DNA of 42,020 nucleotides from contig JAKAKL010000087.1 in NCBI GenBank assembly GCA_021824565.1, positions 1 through 42,020 of the forward strand, in the 5' to 3' direction. The notes beneath the pieces are model-generated. The model did no database searches. It saw nothing but the letters and a program-made list of their open reading frames with translations, and was not told where the DNA came from. Of this stretch, positions 38,807 to 42,020 are shown in pieces. Every line of letters begins with the position of its first letter. Position 1 is the first letter of the stretch. Source of the DNA: Bacteroidota bacterium. Its GTDB lineage: Bacteria; Bacteroidota; Ignavibacteria; Ignavibacteriales; Ignavibacteriaceae. Made by a program: the position numbers and the translations under genes.

Positions 38807-39280
38807 TCAAAACAACTCCTCCTGGCCGGTGTTTTTCTTAGTCGCATAGTGCTCAATCGAAGCTGCTGTGGTTATAAGCTCCCGGTTTGCGCTAAAGAAT
38901 TTTTCATAAGCCTCCGGGTTATTCTTCTTTAGATATTCCATAAATGCTTTAATCGCATCGGTAGACTTTTGGGTAAAGTCGTTCGCCATGTCATATTCAT
39001 CTCCCTTTGCTATCTTAGTGGCTGGCAACTTGACAAACACGCCGCCGCACTCCCAGCATAGTCTTTCAAGAAGCTTAAACCTCTTGCGTCTTTTCATCAA
39101 TGGGACCACAACCTCAAGCGGGGTTGGATGAGTGCAGTCGAGATTGATGATCTGGGATAGATAGCCTTGTGTTTTGTTTAGAAATGCCGCGGTTTGCTTG
39201 CCGGTTTCATCCGCTTTATCAAGCTCATTTCCGTAGATTAAAATCCGCGTTTCTTTTTTAACATCAGTTACGTAATCCAT
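38807..39280 (-). CDS. possible CII/CP76-like phage regulator
   Basis: 157 aa. The first half (about 28-82: TAAFLNKTQGYLSQIINLDC, then LEVVVPLMKRRKRFKLLERL) resembles the CII/CP76-type phage regulatory family. The second half is helical (TDAIKAFMEYLKKNNPEAYE). Ribosome binding site gagggaat is 10 bases before the ATG. It is early in the block after the repressor region, as expected for a regulator. The assignment is tentative. Confidence 0.55.
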   Translation of the reverse strand: MDYVTDVKKETRILIYGNELDKADETGKQTAAFLNKTQGYLSQIINLDCTHPTPLEVVVPLMKRRKRFKLLERLCWECGGVFVKLPATKIAKGDEYDMANDFTQKSTDAIKAFMEYLKKNNPEAYEKFFSANRELITTAASIEHYATKKNTGQEELF

Positions 39281-39365
39281 CTAAAAGATTCCCTCTAATT
39301 TTAATAGACTTAAAGAAATTAATTTGTTATTTTTAATCATCACAAAGAAGCAAGAAGGTGCCGCT

Positions 39366-39587
39366 ATGGATATGGATGATATTTTTATTGAAATGCGAAA
39401 GCGAACCCATGATCTCGATATTGAAATCGAAGCGGAGTTCAATGCGTTGAAACAGATGGTATTTGAATTACATAGTAAGTTATTTGATGAAAGCATTGAA
39501 GACTCCGCTAATAAATATGATGCATTGTTTAAGAAATATTTGGCTGATCTGAAACGGGCTGATCTTGTTCTATTGAAGCCTCGGTAA
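39366..39587 (+). CDS. small helical protein antisense to the early operon
   Basis: 73 aa from ATG 39366 with a strong ribosome binding site (agaaggtgcc). Acidic and helical (MDMDDIFIEMRKRTHDLDIE, then EAEFNALKQMVFELHSKLFD). It is the only plus-strand gene within the early block and its last 59 bases overlap the convergent minus gene 39529-39903. It could be expressed from its own promoter in the lysogen. No family. Confidence 0.5.
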   Translation: MDMDDIFIEMRKRTHDLDIEIEAEFNALKQMVFELHSKLFDESIEDSANKYDALFKKYLADLKRADLVLLKPR

Positions 39588-39903
39588 GATTGTAAAATTT
39601 TTCTCTTGATTGTCTTCTTCTTTCAAGCGCGTTTCGCACCTCATCTTGCTGGATTTCAGCAAGCTGCAGTAAAAATTCAACTTTTTGTTTTAAAGTTGCA
39701 TTTTCTCTGATATATTGAATTGAGTTTTTGTTTTCAGACATGTTCTTTTTTGATTTCAAAAAAGAAAGTTTCTTCTTGAAAAATCCGCAGATGCTGAGCC
39801 TATGATTGATTTTTGCGGAGGTAAGATTTTTCCTGGGAAAAAAATCGGTTAAATTGATTATCCAGTTGCGAAGTACGACATTGTTTGGATCGTAATATTT
39901 CAT
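39529..39903 (-). CDS. early protein with charged helices
   Basis: 124 aa. An N-terminal basic, Phe-rich part (FFPRKNLTSAKINHRLSICG) and a helical part (LKQKVEFLLQLAEIQQDEVR) with Arg-rich segment RNALERRRQSR. Ribosome binding site aagga lies before the ATG at 39903, which overlaps the upstream stop. No family known. An internal ATG near MSENKNS is a possible second start. Confidence 0.55.
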   Translation of the reverse strand: MKYYDPNNVVLRNWIINLTDFFPRKNLTSAKINHRLSICGFFKKKLSFLKSKKNMSENKNSIQYIRENATLKQKVEFLLQLAEIQQDEVRNALERRRQSREKFYNLTEASIEQDQPVSDQPNIS

Positions 39904-40124
39904 GATGGTTCCTTTTTATTTAGTTGATTGATTGAGGTTAATGCGTTTGAAATCTGTTCTTTAAAAAAGTCAGAGTAATTATCCATGAACTCTTCTATTT
40001 CATTCCAGGTCATTTCAACTTCACGAGTTTTACCGGTTCTAACGTTTTCGAGAACGACCTTCATTTTTTTTTGCTCTATAACCGGCTGTTTTTGCGAATT
40101 ATTTATATTTTTTTCTTGTGTCAT
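39900..40124 (-). CDS. small early protein
   Basis: 74 aa. The core VRTGKTREVEMTWNEIEEFM suggests a compact alpha/beta fold, followed by a helical tail. Overlaps both neighbours by 4 bases, consistent with an operon starting at the Cro-like gene. No family. Confidence 0.55.
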   Translation of the reverse strand: MTQEKNINNSQKQPVIEQKKMKVVLENVRTGKTREVEMTWNEIEEFMDNYSDFFKEQISNALTSINQLNKKEPS

Positions 40125-40294
40125 GCGGCTTTATGTTCTCCGTCCAGCAATTGGTTCATTCGTATTTTTATTTTCAATGCCTTGCGTTTACCCGCGAGGA
40201 TCATACAGAGATATTGCTGGGATATTCCTAGTTCCTTTGCAAGTCTTGGTCTATCCGGTTTCAAATATTTGGTTCTTTTAATTGTTTTGTTCAT
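40121..40294 (-). CDS. Cro/Ner-like HTH regulator, first early gene
   Basis: 57 aa from ATG 40294. The frame is open to 40369 but that would run through the operator. The HTH RPRLAKELGISQQYLCMILA is followed by GKRKALKIKIRMNQLL, an XRE/Cro-type recognition pattern. It is divergent from the repressor gene, so it likely plays the Cro/Ner role by repressing at the shared operators. Confidence 0.75.
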   Translation of the reverse strand: MNKTIKRTKYLKPDRPRLAKELGISQQYLCMILAGKRKALKIKIRMNQLLDGEHKAA

Positions 40295-40351
40295 AGGAGT
40301 TTTTTTTATTAAATTTTTGTTACATTTTTTTAACACTGCTAACTTAATCAA

Positions 40352-40369
40352 TTGACAAATCTTTGTCAA
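40352..40369. promoter_or_regulatory. operator palindrome TTGACAAA-TC-TTTGTCAA
   Basis: Perfect 8-bp arms around two bases in the divergent gap between the Cro-like and repressor genes. The minus strand reads TTGACA, 17 bases, TAAGTT, a plausible early promoter overlapping the site. The 13-base segment AAATCTTTgTCAA (40357-40369) repeats with one change at 40373-40385. Confidence 0.65.
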
Positions 40370-40380
40370 GCGAAATCTTT

Positions 40381-40390
40381 ATCAATTGAT
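40381..40390. promoter_or_regulatory. second operator ATCAATTGAT
   Basis: A perfect 10-bp palindrome 16 bases before the repressor ATG. Its TCAATTGA core is also present at 40348-40355. It is likely a second repressor or Cro site controlling repressor synthesis. Confidence 0.5.
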
Positions 40391-40405
40391 AATTATTTTT
40401 TAACT

Positions 40406-40747
40406 ATGAGTTTAGGCGAAAAAATCAAAGAATTTGGATTGAAAAAATTTGGAAGTCTAAAGGCTTTCGCAGAGGCTGTTGATAAATCACCACCCGATTT
40501 ATCTCAATACCTCGGCCCGAATGCGCGGAGAGACCCAGGTGCTCCATTATTAAAAAAACTTTATGACCTTGGTTGCGATTTGAATTGGTTATTTGCAGAT
40601 GCCGGGGATAAGAATACAGAAAAAAAAGTGACCTATGAAGATTCAACTATAAAGGTTCTTAGAATAAAGGTTGATTCGCTGGAAACCGAGAATAAACAAT
40701 TAAAAAAAAGTATCCAAATTATTGCTAAAAATTTACCAGACGTTTAA
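40406..40747 (+). CDS. phage repressor, HTH protein
   Basis: 113 aa from ATG 40406. The frame extends to 40352 but this would cross the operators. The N-terminal HTH (KAFAEAVDKSPPDLSQYLGP) has an XRE/bacteriophage CI pattern, followed by KKLYDLGCDLNWLFADAG, typical of CI repressor N-domains. The C-terminus is a coiled coil (VLRIKVDSLETENKQLKKSI) for dimerisation, with no LexA-like peptidase domain. It is the only gene transcribed from the operators to the right, with the MmpS-like gene directly after it, so both are likely expressed in the lysogen. Confidence 0.85.
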   Translation: MSLGEKIKEFGLKKFGSLKAFAEAVDKSPPDLSQYLGPNARRDPGAPLLKKLYDLGCDLNWLFADAGDKNTEKKVTYEDSTIKVLRIKVDSLETENKQLKKSIQIIAKNLPDV

Positions 40748-40748
40748 T

Positions 40749-41144
40749 ATGGACAATTCTAAAAAGATCAATCTCGTTATTCCTATAATTTTTGCAATTT
40801 TACTTTCGATTCCTCTATTTACAATGATTAAAAATAAGGTTAATGAATCGATTACTCCTACTAATCATATTATTGAATTATCGGTAACCGGTTCGGCTTA
40901 CAGTGCATTTGTTACTTATTCAAATTCCTCCGGAGGCACAGAACAAATTTCAGGCGTTAAATTACCTTGGTCTAAATCTTTTGTTTGTAAGGGGAAAAAT
41001 ATTATTTCTCTTATCGCCCAAAATCGATCGATAGAAGGGGATATAGTCGTAACTATCTATGTAGATAATGTCCCCGTTAATAGTTCAAGGTCAGAAGGTA
41101 GTTATGTTGTTGCTACTACCTCTACGATGGTTGATGATGATTAA
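40749..41144 (+). CDS. MmpS-like membrane protein, possible lysogenic conversion gene
   Basis: 131 aa from ATG 40749, with its start in a TAATATG junction after the repressor stop. It has one N-terminal membrane anchor (about 8-26, LVIPIIFAILLSIPLFTMI) and an extracytoplasmic beta domain with the MmpS-type pattern: IIELSVTGSAYSAFVTYSNS, LPWSKSFVCKGKNIISLIAQN, then IYVDNVPVNSSRSEG. MmpS-fold proteins accompany transporters in other bacteria, but none is here. Co-expression with the repressor suggests a superinfection-exclusion or surface-altering role, which is inference. Confidence 0.7.
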   Translation: MDNSKKINLVIPIIFAILLSIPLFTMIKNKVNESITPTNHIIELSVTGSAYSAFVTYSNSSGGTEQISGVKLPWSKSFVCKGKNIISLIAQNRSIEGDIVVTIYVDNVPVNSSRSEGSYVVATTSTMVDDD

Positions 41145-41153
41145 AAAAAATGA

Positions 41154-41176
41154 CCGGTTCCGCCACCGGTCTGAGG
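41154..41176. terminator. hairpin GACCGGT / ACCGGTC between convergent genes
   Basis: 7-bp arms around tccgcc with A-run before and T-rich sequence shortly after, between the MmpS-like gene and the 57-aa gene. It can act as a shared terminator. Confidence 0.5.
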
Positions 41177-41182
41177 TGGGTA

Positions 41183-41356
41183 TTATTTTTTTAATTTTGT
41201 AAGGTGACTGATTATATCTTTTAGATTTTCACTTAGAATATAATCTTTTATTCCATAGTCCTTTTCAACATTTAAGAGTATTTGATAAAGTAGTTTAGCT
41301 TGCCTAATAATAGACTGTATTTGTCTTAGTTGAATATGAATTTCGGCAAAGGACAT
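41183..41356 (-). CDS. 57-aa helical protein
   Basis: MSFAEIHIQLRQIQSIIRQA and LLNVEKDYGIKDYILSENLK form two amphipathic helices. A strong ribosome binding site gggaggt is 5 bases before the ATG. It is convergent to the repressor operon and downstream of the structured element 41450-41557, so it may have a leader. It could be a small regulator or antitoxin-like protein. No family. Confidence 0.6.
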   Translation of the reverse strand: MSFAEIHIQLRQIQSIIRQAKLLYQILLNVEKDYGIKDYILSENLKDIISHLTKLKK

Positions 41357-41449
41357 TGTACCTCCCTGAATTTTGTTTAGTTATTGAAATAGTGGTCCTT
41401 AATTTTCAAGATATGAACCCCAAAAAGAGGTGAAAAGTGGAAAATATAC

Positions 41450-41557
41450 GGAACCGACCCTGCCAACGTATCCAGAAGGATATGCCCCGGGTACTCGCGT
41501 AATCCCGGAAGTCGGCTCCGATAAAAATCGAATCCGGACTTTCTGAATACGTTGGCA
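41450..41557. ncRNA. candidate structured RNA with pseudoknot topology
   Basis: Stem B: GGAACCGAC (41450-41458) with GTCGGCTCC (41511-41519), 9 pairs (one G-U on one strand). Inside B are hairpins TATCC/GGATA (41469-41482) and CCGGG/CCCGG (41487-41508). Stem A: TGCCAACGTATCCAGA (41461-41476) with TCTGAATACGTTGGCA (41542-41557), 15 of 16, crosses stem B. The crossing stems mean either a pseudoknot or two alternate folds. Strand unknown. The gap 41357-41799 otherwise has no gene that I can support. Confidence 0.5.
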
Positions 41558-41799
41558 TATGAAAATTAGTTAATTATTTATTAATCACCAAGCTTATAAA
41601 AGCCATGTTTTGTTGTTATTTCATATTACCTCCAATGTTAAAAGAAATTTTGCGTTTTTTATTTAATCTTTCAAGTTTATTCTAATTTATTCTATGCTAT
41701 TAAATCTTTGTTTAATGTCCGCTTTTGCTTATGCTAAAAGCAGTTACTTTGTTGCAGTTATTACATTAATTTATTTAACCCCCTTTGTAGGAGCAAGCT

Positions 41800-41925
41800 A
41801 TGAGCAAAGAATTAAAATTAAGAGTCTTTATTAGTTATAACCACTTGGACGATCACTATGCCAAAGAATTTATTAAACACATTGCCCCATTGAAAAGTAA
41901 ACAACTACCGGCTGTAAGCCGGTAG
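41800..41925 (+). pseudogene. truncated TIR-domain gene start
   Basis: From ATG 41800 (ribosome binding site aggag) the frame reads MSKELKLRVFISYNHLDDHY, then AKEFIKHIAPLKS, the first beta strand and helix of a TIR domain (VFISYxHxDxxxxxEFxKHL). At K32 the sequence enters the 99-bp repeat (41893), which gives QLPAVSR and a stop. TIR domains in bacteria often act as NAD-cleaving effectors of anti-phage defence. Only the first quarter is present, so it is not functional as it stands, or the contig is joined wrongly. Confidence 0.65.
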
Positions 41926-41991
41926 CTTTAGGTTCGTCTAAAGCCGACTTCGGCTAATCACTTATCCGAAAATCTTCGTCTTCTTTCTCAA
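41893..41991. repeat. 99-bp inverted repeat, right copy
   Basis: Exact reverse complement of bases 1-99. It truncates the TIR gene just as the other copy truncates the PDZ ORF. After it the last 29 bases continue with an open frame (SENLRLLSQHPDFLYIAL overlapping the repeat end), which may be part of another gene. The exact length of 99 equals a common assembler k-mer value, so a graph artefact is possible. Confidence 0.85.
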
Positions 41992-42020
41992 CATCCTGAT
42001 TTTCTATATATTGCATTATT

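Noticed and set aside
41461-41557. Integron attC-like site
   Set aside because: The arms TGCCAAC and GTTGGCA look like attC cores, but they do not fit RYYYAAC / GTTRRRY, and no integron integrase or cassette array is present.
41450-41557. Retron or group II intron RNA
   Set aside because: Crossing stems and inverted repeat ends are suggestive, but no reverse transcriptase is encoded anywhere in the window and no domain V pattern is present.

Overview
The window is a 42 kb AT-rich segment, most likely from a Bacteroidota/Ignavibacteria-type bacterium. This placement is an inference. It rests on the hsdM-ORF6N-hsdS gene order, a DUF4468-type lipoprotein, and many short dispersed palindromes of the kinds common in that group. 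Most of the window (about 6.66 to 41.4 kb) is a complete-looking transposable prophage. Its transposition and head proteins resemble those of phage Mu, but its tail is of the long, non-contractile siphovirus type, as in B3-like transposable phages. There is no sheath gene, while a tail tube, a frameshifted chaperone pair and a tape measure are present.

Left flank, 1-6.6 kb. A truncated PDZ-type ORF runs into a 99-base repeat. Next comes a decayed tyrosine integrase fragment, then a compact defence island: hsdM, an ORF6N/PLD-like protein, hsdS and an Mrr-type endonuclease in place of hsdR. The island is followed by the 3' half of a tRNA-Gly(CCC), cut in the anticodon loop, and a hairpin. Together these look like the remains of an element that integrated in a tRNA gene.

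Prophage. Genes lie in three transcription blocks. (1) The early block on the minus strand (40.3 down to 27.4 kb) starts at a Cro-like gene opposite a plus-strand repressor and its partner, an MmpS-like membrane protein. Operator palindromes lie between the divergent genes. The block carries small regulators, a coiled-coil protein, GemA, MuA, DUF3164, MuB, zinc-finger proteins, a Mu F-like minor head protein, a PolX-like nucleotidyltransferase and, at the end, a lipoprotein. (2) A plus-strand block (22.5-27.3 kb) holds terminase small and large subunits, the DUF935 portal, gpG, gp36-like and gp37-like proteins. (3) The late block on the minus strand (22.35 down to 6.66 kb) holds the protease with a nested scaffold, a capsid decoration protein, a papain-like cysteine peptidase, the major capsid protein, the lysis cassette, tail tube, frameshifted tail chaperones, tape measure, distal tail proteins and a beta-helix tailspike carrying a signal peptide.

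Right flank, 41.2-42.0 kb. A 57-aa ORF, a strongly structured intergenic element and the start of a TIR-domain gene are present. The TIR gene is cut by the same 99-base repeat, in inverted orientation, that forms the left end of the window.

The most notable signals are these: three families of short repeats inserted in frame within phage genes (MuA, GemA, endolysin, tail chaperone, peptidase and others); an A10 slippery site that fuses the tail chaperones; the hsdR-less restriction locus with an Mrr nuclease; and the pseudoknot-like element near the right end.
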